The notes: generated from the letters alone by a model not told the origin. A stretch of DNA of 64,000 nt from an uncultured Dorea sp. (GCA_910579925.1 CAJTVY010000007.1:44544-108543); one strand, 5' to 3'; counted from the stretch's first letter, positions 26,407 through 35,940 are shown. Numbers and translations are program-made.

Positions 26407-29400
26407 TAATTCATGTACCTCCTCGCTTTCATGCTTGCAACCGCCAGATTGCTGTCAACAGACGGCGAAACCAGCGATCCCACTTTTTCTCCATACATCT
26501 CCATTCGGATCCCCGACTTTTCCAATGACTTCACCATGATCGGGGCTGCTCTTTCCGCAAATATCCTTCCGATTTTCTGTGCGTCTGCGTCTGACAGGCT
26601 GAATGAATGCTGATTATCCTGGAAAAGGCTGTTCATTCTGTCTGCTACCACATGCCCACGGATGACTTTATCTGCAACCGCTTCCTGCCGGCTCTCCACG
26701 GCCATATTCACCCTCATCATGGTCTCCGGGATATCAATGTCTTTCAATTTCTCTACAAGTCCGTCTAAATCAATGGTATCAAGGTTAAGGGCGTCAAGGG
26801 CGGTCTGGGAAATGCTCTTTGCAGATTCCTCGACCATCTTCCCTTCGCTTTTAATTCCGATCCCCATTCCTTGTGAAAACCATTTTCCAAGCTTTTTCGT
26901 CTTTTTAGATGGCGAATGTTCGTCCAGCCATCTCTTGGCTGCATTATATGCGCTGGATGCCAGTTCTACCGCCTTGCTGGCCGCACTGGATATCCACGCC
27001 CCAATACCTCGCACAAATCCCGATCCGAAATTAGACCCCGCCGGATAGGCATCTACGCTTCCCGCCCCAGATTTTGCATTGTCCGCAAGACCTTTTCCTT
27101 TCCCTCTCGAATTTAAAAACTGACTGACAACTCCGGTGGCATACTGGGTTCCGAACTTTCCGCCTGTACTGGTCGGATTCACACCGCCCGCTCCGGTCTT
27201 CGCACGATCTGCAATCTCTTTCCCCTTTTGTAGTAACGTACCCGCCGTCCCGGCTACTCCCGAACCAAGCATACCTCCGAAACGTGCCCCGGTTCCAGTC
27301 GGATCCACGGATCCTGCTCCGGTTCTGGCGGCCTCTGCATTGCCCCGTCCTGCGCTCAAGGACTGTCCTTGCTGTGAAGCAACACCAATTCCAAAGAGTG
27401 ACATTAAGTTTGATCCGATCCCCCGCAACGCTTCGCCGACTCCAGAATTCCTAAGGGTATCAAGAAATGAATTACAAACCTCTGTCCCTTTTGTATTCAG
27501 TTCTTCACCGCCAACATCCAATCCCTTTGAGGCACCTTCCCACACGCCCTCAAAGATCTCCATTACCTTTTTTGACGGGGAATTAATCTGCAATACCTCA
27601 CGCAACGCTTCCAGAAAGGAAACACCTTCCGCCTCTGCCTTATCTTGTATCTGATCAAACTCCTCAAGTCCTTGCAGCGCACCCTCAACGGCGCTTAAAA
27701 AGGCATCCTGCGTTTCTGAATCTAAATTATCAAACTGATTCAGCATGCCTTCCACAGCACCGCTGGCTTCTGATGATAGCAGTCCCCTCATATCACCGGC
27801 TACTAATGCCGCAACCGCTTCTGGCGGCACTTTTGCCAGTTCCTCGGCTGTTTGAGGCGCAGCCTTGGCAAACTCTTCCAGAGCTGCCTGCGTTGCAGTC
27901 TGTGCCTGGTTCAGCATATCTTCCGTAAATCCGGGTGTCCTGCTTTGTACCTGCTCTCTTATAAACTTCTCGAAATCAGTAACACTCTGCGCTTGTTTCT
28001 GTAATTCTTCATTCGTCGCTACCGTCGCTGACTTTATGCCATTAGTGATCCTTGCAATGGCTTCATCTATTGCGTCCGCATTTCCAGATTCTGCCGCTTC
28101 CAACAGCTCTTGATACATTTGTATATCATTTGTATATCCCGCAAGCGCAGCCACACTTTCATCGTAAAGGGCCTGTTTTTTGTCAGCATTCTCTCTGGCT
28201 TTTTCCACCTCTTGTTCCTGCATCGAAATAAGAGTCCCATAGGATTTTGCCTCGTCCATCTTACCGCTCTTTACTAATTTACTTCTTTCTGCCATCAGTT
28301 CTGACAGCTTTGCTTCTTCTTCGGTAACTTTATTTTTCGCTTCTGTTACTGACGCATATCGTTCCTGGGCTTCTGCCGCAGCGGCCATTTGCTGGTTCAC
28401 GGCTTCTTCATACTTTGCCTTCTGCGAGGCAAGCACGGCTTCTATTCTTTTCTGCTGTATGAGATTTTGGATTTCAGACTGGAGTTCTTGATAATTCTGA
28501 ATCTGATTATCAGTCATTTCAATCTCGACGCCTAATGCCTCTGACAGCTGGGATGTGATGAACTTTGCCCGGTCTTCTTCTCCGGCTTTTACATTCCCGT
28601 TTTCATCTACAATGTTTTTTAATTCATTGTATAAATCCTGCGTATTCTGAAGTTGTCGGATGTCTGCTGCCGCCTGCTGATCCTGCGCACTGCATAATTC
28701 TTTGTAAGACCGTATTCTTTCCTCAGTCTGCTCCTTTTGAGCCTGGTATGCCTCCTCTTCCGCTTTTAATGCCTTGGCATGTTCACGTTCGGCTTCTGTA
28801 CTATTTCCTGTAACAGCCGCATACGTTATTAAACCCGCCGTTAAAGCCGCAATCGCCGTTATTGCCAGACCCACGGGATTCGCACTCACCACGGCATTAA
28901 AAGCCGCATGAGCTGCTTCTGCCAGCGTAAGCTGCTTTGTCAGAAACCCAACAGCTACCTGTTCTAGCTTAACTGCCCCGGTCGATGCAGCCGCCGCAAC
29001 TACCGACTTACCATTCATAGATATAAACAGTTTCATCGCTAATGCACTGGTGTTATAAGATTTGGCCAGCTTATTAATCACGCTGGCCGCTGACTTCGCC
29101 ACGGTATACCCCTTCACCGCCGTGACTCCCGACACCAACAGAGGAACTGCCATATCCAGATTAGTTGCAAGCAGTTCAAATGCTTTTGCCGCTGCCTTGA
29201 TCCCCGTCTTTGCAAGGCTGCTGCCAGCGGACGCAACATTCCGCAGTGGGGTGACAATCTTTTCCGCCTCATCACTGCTCTCTGCCACCCGATCAGCAAG
29301 TTCGCCGAAAATCTCCCCCACTTCTTCTACCACGCCATGCAGGCCGCCCGAGTCAAAAGCGCTGGAAAGCCGGTTCACGCACTCCGTACCTGTATCTGCC

Positions 29401-30461
29401 GCTTCCTTAAGCGGTTCCTTCACCCGGTCGTAGACCTTGATTGCAAACCCTTCCAGTGATGATCCCAGAATGGTAAGGCTGCCCTTCAGATTGTCCTGCA
29501 TGGTCTCGGCCATATCTTCAGCCGCACCATCCGCATTAGCGATGGAACTTTTCAACGCCTCAAAATCAGCGTCCGATGCGTTGACGATCGCCAGGAACCC
29601 GGACATTCCTTCCTGTCCCGCAAGCGTAGCCGCATAATTTGCCTTTTCCGCTTCCGTCAGCCCGGAAAAGCTTCGTCTAAGATCCCCCATAAGGGTGTCC
29701 AGGCTCTTTGTTTTACCTTCAGAATCTGTCAGTGAGATTCCCAGTTTATCCATTGCCCCCTGCATGGCGTCCGTTGGCTTTACAAGGTTTGTGAATATCT
29801 GCCGAAGCGTCGTACCTGCCTGGCTTGCCTTGATGCCGCTGTTCGCCATGAGGCCGATGGCCACCGCACAGTCATCCACGCTGAATCCCAGGGCACCTGC
29901 AACCGGGGCAACGTACTTGAACGTCTCCCCCATCATCCCAACATTCGTGTTGGAATTGGATGAGGCCTTTGCCAGCACATCAACAAAGTGGCCGCTGTCC
30001 TTAGCCGTAAGCCCGAAAGCGGTAATGGCGTCCGTCACGATATCAGAGGTCGTTGCCAGATTCTCCCCAGAAGCAGCGGCAAGGTTCATGACCCCTTCAA
30101 TGCCGTCAAGCATGTCCTCGGTCTTCCACCCGGCCATGGCCATGTACTCGAATGCACTGGCGGCTTCCGTTGCGCTGAACTTGGTCTTGCTTCCCATTTC
30201 TTTCGCTTTTTCCGTCAGCCGGTCGAGGTCGGAGCCGGTCGCACCGGATATGGCGGACACCTTCGACATTCCCGCCTCGAAATCCGCCCCTACCTTTACC
30301 GCATACCCGGCCATCGCCGTAATGGCCGCACTGGCTGTCCCTGCAGCGATTGTAATGCCTTTTAATGCACTCTTTGCCGTCCCGGAAAATTTCTTCAAGG
30401 CGGACTGCGCCTTCGAACTGTCCAGTTCTGTATTGATCTTTATCGTTCCGTCTGCCGCCAT
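26406..30461 (-). CDS. Tape measure protein
   Basis: At 1351 residues it is the longest gene, as expected for the protein that sets tail length. The N-terminus carries the phage tail tape measure core (ATEAASAFEYMAMAGWKTEDM, GIKASQAGTTLRQIF). Hydrophobic stretches occur near residues 430-560 and long coiled coils at 560-830. The C-terminal third holds three imperfect repeats with T-GAGSV-P-G-F-G. A muramidase-like domain is not apparent. By length a tail of roughly 200 nm would be expected for a siphovirus. Confidence 0.93.
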   Translation of the reverse strand: MAADGTIKINTELDSSKAQSALKKFSGTAKSALKGITIAAGTASAAITAMAGYAVKVGADFEAGMSKVSAISGATGSDLDRLTEKAKEMGSKTKFSATEAASAFEYMAMAGWKTEDMLDGIEGVMNLAAASGENLATTSDIVTDAITAFGLTAKDSGHFVDVLAKASSNSNTNVGMMGETFKYVAPVAGALGFSVDDCAVAIGLMANSGIKASQAGTTLRQIFTNLVKPTDAMQGAMDKLGISLTDSEGKTKSLDTLMGDLRRSFSGLTEAEKANYAATLAGQEGMSGFLAIVNASDADFEALKSSIANADGAAEDMAETMQDNLKGSLTILGSSLEGFAIKVYDRVKEPLKEAADTGTECVNRLSSAFDSGGLHGVVEEVGEIFGELADRVAESSDEAEKIVTPLRNVASAGSSLAKTGIKAAAKAFELLATNLDMAVPLLVSGVTAVKGYTVAKSAASVINKLAKSYNTSALAMKLFISMNGKSVVAAAASTGAVKLEQVAVGFLTKQLTLAEAAHAAFNAVVSANPVGLAITAIAALTAGLITYAAVTGNSTEAEREHAKALKAEEEAYQAQKEQTEERIRSYKELCSAQDQQAAADIRQLQNTQDLYNELKNIVDENGNVKAGEEDRAKFITSQLSEALGVEIEMTDNQIQNYQELQSEIQNLIQQKRIEAVLASQKAKYEEAVNQQMAAAAEAQERYASVTEAKNKVTEEEAKLSELMAERSKLVKSGKMDEAKSYGTLISMQEQEVEKARENADKKQALYDESVAALAGYTNDIQMYQELLEAAESGNADAIDEAIARITNGIKSATVATNEELQKQAQSVTDFEKFIREQVQSRTPGFTEDMLNQAQTATQAALEEFAKAAPQTAEELAKVPPEAVAALVAGDMRGLLSSEASGAVEGMLNQFDNLDSETQDAFLSAVEGALQGLEEFDQIQDKAEAEGVSFLEALREVLQINSPSKKVMEIFEGVWEGASKGLDVGGEELNTKGTEVCNSFLDTLRNSGVGEALRGIGSNLMSLFGIGVASQQGQSLSAGRGNAEAARTGAGSVDPTGTGARFGGMLGSGVAGTAGTLLQKGKEIADRAKTGAGGVNPTSTGGKFGTQYATGVVSQFLNSRGKGKGLADNAKSGAGSVDAYPAGSNFGSGFVRGIGAWISSAASKAVELASSAYNAAKRWLDEHSPSKKTKKLGKWFSQGMGIGIKSEGKMVEESAKSISQTALDALNLDTIDLDGLVEKLKDIDIPETMMRVNMAVESRQEAVADKVIRGHVVADRMNSLFQDNQHSFSLSDADAQKIGRIFAERAAPIMVKSLEKSGIRMEMYGEKVGSLVSPSVDSNLAVASMKARRYMN

Positions 30462-31097
30462 CTACTTCACCATCCCCGCTTCCATCTGCCTCGTTCTCAC
30501 ATATTCCATCCATTTCCGGTTCCTCGCTTCCAGCGTCATCTTCTTCCCCGTGGCAGAAAGATCTGTAATCTGATACAGCTTTTTCATCTCATTAAGAAAA
30601 GCCCGCCTCTCTTTTGGCAGGCCGGACGTGTTGGCTTTCCGGTAATACATAATCCTGCTCATCTTTGTCTCTTCATTCAAGGACTCAAACAGAGCCATGA
30701 ACTTCCACCAGTGCAGATCGGCCCCCGTCAGATCTATCCCGTACTGCTCTTTAAATGCCGCATAGATATACGGTGCATCCTGGGCAAAGGAAAACGCAGG
30801 ATCCCTGGAGTTCCTGCGCTGATACCGCTGCCTTTTTTTCTTCGCCTCTTCGTCCTCTTCTTCCGGCTCCCCGCAACGGTAAAACCACAACATCTGGTTG
30901 ATCGCCTCCGTGACGTTCGCCGGTATCGCTGGATAGTATATCTGTAAAAGACGGATAACCCGATCCCTGTCGTCCGTCCCACTATGCTGAATTCTTTCAA
31001 ACTGCATACCGATACGGAAATCATAGCGGATGGGATACTCTTTTCCATCAATCGTAACTGTCTCCGGCAGTTTCCCGGTAATGAAATCTTCTTTCAC
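30462..31097 (-). CDS. Gp15-family tail assembly protein
   Basis: The 211-residue protein has the Gp15 family N-terminus (PETVTIDGKEYPIRYDFRI) and a conserved AFKEQYGIDLTGADLHWWKF motif in two parts. The position between a small tail protein and the tape measure is that of tail assembly chaperones. The lysine/glutamate-rich insert KKKRQRYQRRN is probably a linker. Confidence 0.82.
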   Translation of the reverse strand: MKEDFITGKLPETVTIDGKEYPIRYDFRIGMQFERIQHSGTDDRDRVIRLLQIYYPAIPANVTEAINQMLWFYRCGEPEEEDEEAKKKRQRYQRRNSRDPAFSFAQDAPYIYAAFKEQYGIDLTGADLHWWKFMALFESLNEETKMSRIMYYRKANTSGLPKERRAFLNEMKKLYQITDLSATGKKMTLEARNRKWMEYVRTRQMEAGMVK

Positions 31098-31459
31098 TAC
31101 GCATTACCATTCTTCTGCTCATATTTGGCCGTTAACTGCCGTGTGCGTTCTTTTACAAGCGGGTTTACCTGGTTTTCATACAAACCAGTCAAATCCTCCC
31201 ACGCATCCAGACAGGTGAGAAGATCCGTCTCTTCGCCAAGAACCTTTCTTGCACTTCCGGAACCAAAAATATTGTCTATAAAACCAATCACGGCATTACA
31301 TTCCATCTCAATCCCTTCAATTCCATCTCCGCATTTCCCCGCCTTATTAGCGGTTTCAACCACTTTTTTCATTTCATCATCATACTTCCTGGCTACTTTC
31401 GGATTTAACAAATCTGCTTCCAGTTTCACCCCAAGTACCTCAACCGTTATCAACCGCAT
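31097..31459 (-). CDS. DUF6673-like tail assembly protein
   Basis: A 120-residue protein with VEVLGVKLEADLLNPKVA and a helix-rich rest. It is the first of two tail chaperone-like genes and overlaps the Gp15-type gene by one base. No slippery site for the frameshift that joins such genes in lambda-like phages was found. Confidence 0.7.
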   Translation of the reverse strand: MRLITVEVLGVKLEADLLNPKVARKYDDEMKKVVETANKAGKCGDGIEGIEMECNAVIGFIDNIFGSGSARKVLGEETDLLTCLDAWEDLTGLYENQVNPLVKERTRQLTAKYEQKNGNA

Positions 31460-31471
31460 CGTCTAAACCTC

Positions 31472-32026
31472 CTATTTACTCACTGTTTTTCCCGCCGTTT
31501 CGGCAATTCCCTGTGTTCCGGCCTCAGCCACATAAGTAAATTCTGTCGGGTTGGAACCGATTTTCTTAAATTCGATATCCACGGCCGAAGATTCTCCCGC
31601 ATTCCCGGATCCGTCAGAATTTACGATAATGGAAGCCTGGCCTCTTTCACCCTTTCCGTTAAGGATGTTGAAATAGACATAATTGACAACAACATTATTA
31701 CCCGTGCCGTATTTCATCGCATGGGAAAGGCAGAAATCCTGGGCCGTATCCCCCACGTACCGATCCCCCGTCACCGAGAAGGAACGCTGCGTTCCCGTCT
31801 TCATGGTGTTCTGGCCGGAACGGATATACTGCTTATCCTGCGTTACCGGGTTCATCTGGGAATCCAGACCAGCAATTCCAATCTCCACGACTGCATAATC
31901 TCCGACAGGCGTGGTCTGGCTGCTTTTCCCGCTGGTATCAATCGCAAATACATAGTCATCATTCGTGACCCACCCTTCATAGTTCGGATCCAGGTTCTTG
32001 TCCTGCATTAATTCGCTTACCTTCAT
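31472..32026 (-). CDS. Major tail tube protein
   Basis: The protein of 184 residues starts at the ATG at 32026 after AAAGGAG. It contains mainly predicted beta strands (VEIGIAGLDS, FSVTGDRYVGD, NVVVNYVYFNIL, AVDIEFKKIG), and lies between head-completion genes and tail chaperones, the usual place of the tube subunit that polymerises around the tape measure. Confidence 0.8.
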   Translation of the reverse strand: MKVSELMQDKNLDPNYEGWVTNDDYVFAIDTSGKSSQTTPVGDYAVVEIGIAGLDSQMNPVTQDKQYIRSGQNTMKTGTQRSFSVTGDRYVGDTAQDFCLSHAMKYGTGNNVVVNYVYFNILNGKGERGQASIIVNSDGSGNAGESSAVDIEFKKIGSNPTEFTYVAEAGTQGIAETAGKTVSK

Positions 32027-32039
32027 ATACTTCGCTCCT

Positions 32040-32471
32040 TTACTCTCTCTCAAAATAAAGAACCCTGCACTGGATCATGTACTGGGCGGTCATGTTCTCC
32101 CAGTCCACCGTTGCAAGGTTCGGCATGTTCTGTAAGTTCTCAATCTTTTTCACCTGGCATTTCCCGCCAAAGTCTGGGAAATGCCTTTTCCGGTTCTGCT
32201 CCTCAATCCAGTCCATAAACTGCTGCGCAAGGTTCATCGCCTGCATGTTCAAGTCATCCGTCTCCGTGGAGTAATGCCAGGTCAGCAGTATAGAGAAAAC
32301 ATATTCCTTGTCAGCGGCACGGATAAACTTCTTTACGATCTTCCCGGAATAATTCGTGAGGAACGATACGGAATCCGGGGAATCGTTGGCGAAATTGAAA
32401 GAGGTCAGTGATCCCATCAGTTCCGTTACCTTTTCCTCTACATAGGCTTTCATAATCTCATGCTTCGTCAT
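32040..32471 (-). CDS. Tail terminator / minor capsid-like protein
   Basis: The 143-residue protein begins at the ATG at 32471 (GGAGGTGG upstream). It resembles the phage minor capsid/tail completion family by position and by features such as WHYSTETDDLNMQA and the C-terminal QYMIQCRVLYFERE strand. It overlaps the previous gene by 4 bases. Confidence 0.6.
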   Translation of the reverse strand: MTKHEIMKAYVEEKVTELMGSLTSFNFANDSPDSVSFLTNYSGKIVKKFIRAADKEYVFSILLTWHYSTETDDLNMQAMNLAQQFMDWIEEQNRKRHFPDFGGKCQVKKIENLQNMPNLATVDWENMTAQYMIQCRVLYFERE

Positions 32472-32893
32472 CTTCCACCTCCATTCACAAATTTCTGGAT
32501 TGCGCTCGTATAAGCGCCCATCCTGGCGGCTTTCATTGCCTTGTCCCATTCCGAGGTGGCATGCGGATGTCTTGATTTATTGTACTTCAGCGATTTCCTT
32601 GTCGTAACCTTGCTCTCCCCCGCTTTCGCCCATGGACTGCCAGTAAGTCTGGAAACCATAAGTATTCCTTTATACTGATACCTTGCATAGTCAGAAACAT
32701 AATGCACCACGCCATTACCATTTTCCACATAAGTACGGACGTTCTGTGACAGTCCCATATTCATGGCCGGTACATAGGGCTCCATCAGGCGCTTTGCCTC
32801 ATTTGCCATGAAAAGAAGCGTCCTGTCTCCCCCTAACGCTTCCTTCGCAATCCACGGAATCGGCTTGTTCCATTTGAAATCAATCCCTCCCAT
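32468..32893 (-). CDS. Minor capsid / head-tail joining protein
   Basis: The 141-residue protein has a YVPAMNMGLSQNVRTYVE segment and a DYARYQYKGI motif typical of phage minor capsid protein 2 or HK97 gp10-type joining proteins, followed by a W-D-K-A-M-K helix. It probably joins the head to the tail. Confidence 0.7.
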   Translation of the reverse strand: MGGIDFKWNKPIPWIAKEALGGDRTLLFMANEAKRLMEPYVPAMNMGLSQNVRTYVENGNGVVHYVSDYARYQYKGILMVSRLTGSPWAKAGESKVTTRKSLKYNKSRHPHATSEWDKAMKAARMGAYTSAIQKFVNGGGR

Positions 32894-32898
32894 TCCGC

Positions 32899-33333
32899 CT
32901 AACCTCCCAGTCTGTAATGTTTCGCCATTTTATGTGACGTATTGTCAGCAAAGGCCGTCACCACGAATGCATCCGGCTTATATCGAGACAGCACCTGCGC
33001 CGCCGTATCTGGGGAAATGCCGGTGATGTCAGCTTCACATTCTCCCCGGATTACGATGTCCTTCTGGCTGCAGGTAAAACATCCCCTGCGATCCTCTTCG
33101 GGAAGTTGAAGCCACTGGTGATATGGCAGATAGTGATCCGATATCGGAATCCGGACAGTGTATGTATTATCCATCCGTGGATTCTTATCTGCGGATTCGG
33201 TGCGGCCAATGACACTTTTGTAAAAGCAATTTCCCAGCACCGTCTTCTGCCAGATATCTTTCTTTTCCTTCGGATTGTCTGCCGCCCGAAGACAGTTATA
33301 CAATGTAATCGTCTGGTTGTAATTAGGATTCAT
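32899..33333 (-). CDS. Head-tail completion protein (DUF6751-like)
   Basis: The 144-residue protein starts at ATG 33333 after GGGAGG. NQTITLYNCLRAADN and a later FTCSQKDIVIRGEC segment fit the small minor capsid family that sits at this place in Clostridial phages. Role in the neck is inferred from gene order. Confidence 0.65.
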   Translation of the reverse strand: MNPNYNQTITLYNCLRAADNPKEKKDIWQKTVLGNCFYKSVIGRTESADKNPRMDNTYTVRIPISDHYLPYHQWLQLPEEDRRGCFTCSQKDIVIRGECEADITGISPDTAAQVLSRYKPDAFVVTAFADNTSHKMAKHYRLGG

Positions 33334-33335
33334 CG

Positions 33336-33713
33336 TTACCTCCCGCAATACAGCAGATCGGTGTTGGCAAGCCATCTTCTCACGATCTGTGCGATACTCT
33401 TCTGGATCTGCTTTTCAGACAGTTCTTCTGTCTTATAGGTTCCCGTCTCCCCGTCATTGCCGTAGCTCTGCAGGATCATTCCGTTTTCATCCTTGACGGA
33501 TTCCACGGAATACAGTTTTTCGGCAATCTCACAGCAGCACATCCGTACCGCCTCCGGGATCTCTTCCATATCATCCACCCGGTTAAAGGTACACTGTCTG
33601 ATCTCACTGGTTGCAAGCATGGCCCAGTAGGGGAATGCTTCGTCTGATATGGATGGTTCCCTTCCAAGTAGATAACCGGACTGATAAAAGTCTAAATCTG
33701 CATATACTTTCAT
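33336..33713 (-). CDS. Head-tail connector protein
   Basis: The 125-residue, mostly helical protein (AFPYWAMLATSEIRQCT, MCCCEIAEKLYSVE, KSIAQIVRRWLANT) matches the gp6/connector type in size and position, following the capsid gene. The ATG at 33713 overlaps the stop codon of the preceding small gene. Confidence 0.68.
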   Translation of the reverse strand: MKVYADLDFYQSGYLLGREPSISDEAFPYWAMLATSEIRQCTFNRVDDMEEIPEAVRMCCCEIAEKLYSVESVKDENGMILQSYGNDGETGTYKTEELSEKQIQKSIAQIVRRWLANTDLLYCGR

Positions 33714-33826
33714 CACAATTCTCCTTCCTGCTGACTAAGGAATTCGCTGATAATATCAGCTTTTTTAGATTTTGTTATGGCATAACCCAGATCATCTGCC
33801 AAAGAACGGATCCGGGAAATCGTCAT
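33713..33826 (-). CDS. Small HeH/SAP-like phage protein
   Basis: The 37 codons from ATG 33826 read MTISRIRSLADDLGY followed by ITKSKKADIISEFLSQQE, a helix-extension-helix pattern like HeH, SAP or Rho-N domains found next to capsid genes. The frame is also open upstream into the capsid gene with no other start codon, and the only purine-rich stretch touches the ATG, so it may be translated by coupling or as a frameshifted capsid extension. Confidence 0.55.
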   Translation of the reverse strand: MTISRIRSLADDLGYAITKSKKADIISEFLSQQEGEL

Positions 33827-33882
33827 CCCTTCCAGGTCTTCGGCCGTGTATGGTTCTGATCCCGTGCCCAGGCTATGCCCCG

Positions 33883-34806
33883 CTATTCCCCCTGGCTTCC
33901 ACCTGTGCCCTCTCCGCCGGACGGCTCTTTCGTACTCCCGCTTTCACGCTTTTTTACAACGGCATAATTCTTATCCCCCAGACGGTATCCAGAACAGATC
34001 TCCACCTGTGCCAGGGTCCCGTTGAAGTTCTCGGAATCCTTAAGCCTTGCCATGTCCAGAAGATCCACGATGTGCAGCCCCCGCCAGTCGTACATAATGT
34101 ACTCGACCTTGGAAAGATCCTCTGTCTGAAGAGTCCCCGTATAATCGTAGTATTTCGCCGCAGTAGACAGATCCAGCATGTTGCATTCCACCCACAGCAT
34201 GCCCAGATAGTAACCCATCTGCCCGGTACGCACAATCTCATCGTTTGTCACCGGCGTAAATTTATCCCCGGCAAATTCCAGCATGGTGCTGTACGTCTCT
34301 ACAGAGGCCAGCACTACGTTCGCAGACGCTTTCTGCTTACGGATATGCTTCCGACCGCTGATAATCTTGCTGACAATGTTTGCCCTGGTGATCGCCTCGG
34401 TGTCCTCCATCGCCGTCCCTTCATGGACCAGACACGCCAGCCCGGAGGCCTGCCAGCCTTCCCTGCAGACCTGCACCGACTGCGACAGATGTTCGTCTGC
34501 CATGTCGTAAGGCACCGCACTTGCCTGCACGTTGTAAATCTTCGTAGAATCCTGCTGCAGATTGTTAAGCAGCAACGGGATCAAGTCATTGTCCGCCGTC
34601 CCATGTTCAAAATCCGAGGCCGGTGTCTTCGGATCCTTCGCCGACTTTGCCGCCAGCTTGAAAATCTTAACCGCACCTGCCCCCACTGCCTCCCCCTGGT
34701 GCTGATCGCTGAACGTCAGTCCCGGCTGGAAGACTGCGTCAAAATAAAAGTTAGGCTCCACAATCGGGCTATACTTTTCACTTACGTTATATCCACCATA
34801 TTCCAT
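33883..34806 (-). CDS. Major capsid protein
   Basis: This 307-residue protein follows the scaffold gene and has an HK97-type pattern: an N-terminal arm, VCREGWQASGLACLVHEGTA in parts as the long spine helix region, and EYIMYDWRGLHIVDLLDM near the C-terminus. The last residues are glycine-rich (GGEGTGGSQGE). AAAGGAG precedes the start. It is the main shell subunit. Confidence 0.82.
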   Translation of the reverse strand: MEYGGYNVSEKYSPIVEPNFYFDAVFQPGLTFSDQHQGEAVGAGAVKIFKLAAKSAKDPKTPASDFEHGTADNDLIPLLLNNLQQDSTKIYNVQASAVPYDMADEHLSQSVQVCREGWQASGLACLVHEGTAMEDTEAITRANIVSKIISGRKHIRKQKASANVVLASVETYSTMLEFAGDKFTPVTNDEIVRTGQMGYYLGMLWVECNMLDLSTAAKYYDYTGTLQTEDLSKVEYIMYDWRGLHIVDLLDMARLKDSENFNGTLAQVEICSGYRLGDKNYAVVKKRESGSTKEPSGGEGTGGSQGE

Positions 34807-34824
34807 AATCTTTCTTCTCCTTTA

Positions 34825-35454
34825 CTATTTTGCATATTTATTGTTTCCATACTTTTTCTTGAGATAAGCTTCATCTTCCGATTTGGTAGTCGGTTTATAG
34901 GTACGGCCGGTGGCACGGGTAAAGATCTTCTTCGGCTCTTCCTGCTGCTCATCTTCCTTCTCGAACTCATCCGGGTACTGCTCACGGATCTTTTTCATGT
35001 AGTCATCCGCACCTGCAAACTTCCCGTCTTTAAATTCCATGTTCTGTGCCAGAAATTCATTGAGAATGGTCCTTCTGGACAGAGGGGACTTGATCTTCTG
35101 CCCGTCCAGATATCTTTCCGCCGCAAATGTCCTTTCCTGGCTGGCAAGCTGATCCTGGAGTTTCTTCGTGTCCTCCGTGTACTTTGTTTCCCAGTCTTTG
35201 ACGGACTGCTTGATCCCGTCGATGTCCATGTCCTTATAGGACTTAATGATGCCGTTCGCATCGTCCAGCTGCTTCTTGTATCCTGCGGACTCCGTCTGAA
35301 GACGTGTATAATTATCCTTTCCGACATAACCTCCCTCTGACAGATCCACGTATCTGACCGGATTATCCTTTCTGCCGCTGGCTCCGTTGATCTCCGTCAG
35401 CTTCGCCTCTACCTGTGAATACAGTTCATCTCCTAATGCTTCTCTTAATTCCAT
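34825..35454 (-). CDS. Phage scaffolding protein (GP20-like)
   Basis: The 209-residue acidic protein has a central coiled coil (YKKQLDDANGIIKSYKDM, DWETKYTEDTKKLQDQLA) and a basic C-terminus, the common make-up of capsid scaffolds. The ATG at 35454 follows AAAGGAG. It directly precedes the capsid gene, as scaffolds do, and should guide shell assembly before leaving the head. Confidence 0.85.
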   Translation of the reverse strand: MELREALGDELYSQVEAKLTEINGASGRKDNPVRYVDLSEGGYVGKDNYTRLQTESAGYKKQLDDANGIIKSYKDMDIDGIKQSVKDWETKYTEDTKKLQDQLASQERTFAAERYLDGQKIKSPLSRRTILNEFLAQNMEFKDGKFAGADDYMKKIREQYPDEFEKEDEQQEEPKKIFTRATGRTYKPTTKSEDEAYLKKKYGNNKYAK

Positions 35455-35670
35455 ATACGCTCTCCTTTCCATTCCGTTTATTCGCCTGCGTTTTTATAGC
35501 CGGTGTCTTCCGGGGACTGTACAGTTTAAACGCCGTGCCGGGCGTGACCGGGGCAGTTTTAACGCCATAACCGTTTTTGGGCGAAAAAATAGCACTGCGT
35601 TTTCGCAATGCCTGTTTGCTGTTTGACGGACAGCTCCGGGATATCTGAATCACCTCCTTGGTTACTGTCC
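35455..35670 (-). other. Leader region before scaffold gene
   Basis: About 215 bases without a convincing gene. On the minus strand a perfect AAGGAGGTGA site (35651-35660) has no ATG at usable distance; only a GTG inside the site itself opens a 75-codon lysine-rich frame that overlaps the scaffold start. It could be a decayed gene start, an unusual leader, or a structured RNA. Confidence 0.4.
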
Positions 35671-35675
35671 ATTAG

Positions 35676-35705
35676 AAAACACCACCCATTTCTGAGTGGT
35701 GTTTT
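35676..35705 (-). terminator. Terminator upstream of structural genes
   Basis: A 10-bp stem (AAAACACCAC with GTGGTGTTTT) separates the Rha group from the scaffold-capsid group. It can work in either direction. Confidence 0.75.
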
Positions 35706-35739
35706 GATGGCTCTTTATATTTATCATTCATTCCCTTGC

Positions 35740-35928
35740 CTATAAATCTGATATTTCACCCAAATCATCCGCTATACGATCTAGATAGCTGGATACTCCA
35801 AACATTGCCGATTGTAATGCTTTAGGAGCTAATCTGGTGCAATCCTCATCAAGATCATTTGACAATCCTGTAATTATCATTGATACTGCTGAAATTTCCG
35901 CTGATAAATCCGTTAAATCTCTTTCCAT
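35740..35928 (-). CDS. Small acidic hypothetical protein
   Basis: A 62-residue helical protein (SAEISAVSMIITGLSNDLDED) of no recognised family. AAGGGGG lies before the ATG. It is the last gene of the Rha1 operon, before a terminator. Confidence 0.55.
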   Translation of the reverse strand: MERDLTDLSAEISAVSMIITGLSNDLDEDCTRLAPKALQSAMFGVSSYLDRIADDLGEISDL

Positions 35929-35940
35929 AACTATGCCCCC

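Noticed and set aside
29695..30573. Plus-strand frame opposite the tape measure gene
   Set aside because: Antisense shadow; the opposite strand is a clear tape measure protein with coupled neighbours.
31097..31459. Programmed frameshift joining the two tail chaperone-like genes
   Set aside because: The genes overlap by one base with their own starts, and no slippery sequence was seen.
33772..35340. Long plus-strand frame of 522 codons opposite capsid and scaffold genes
   Set aside because: It is a shadow of the two well-supported structural genes, has an unnatural composition and no ribosome site.
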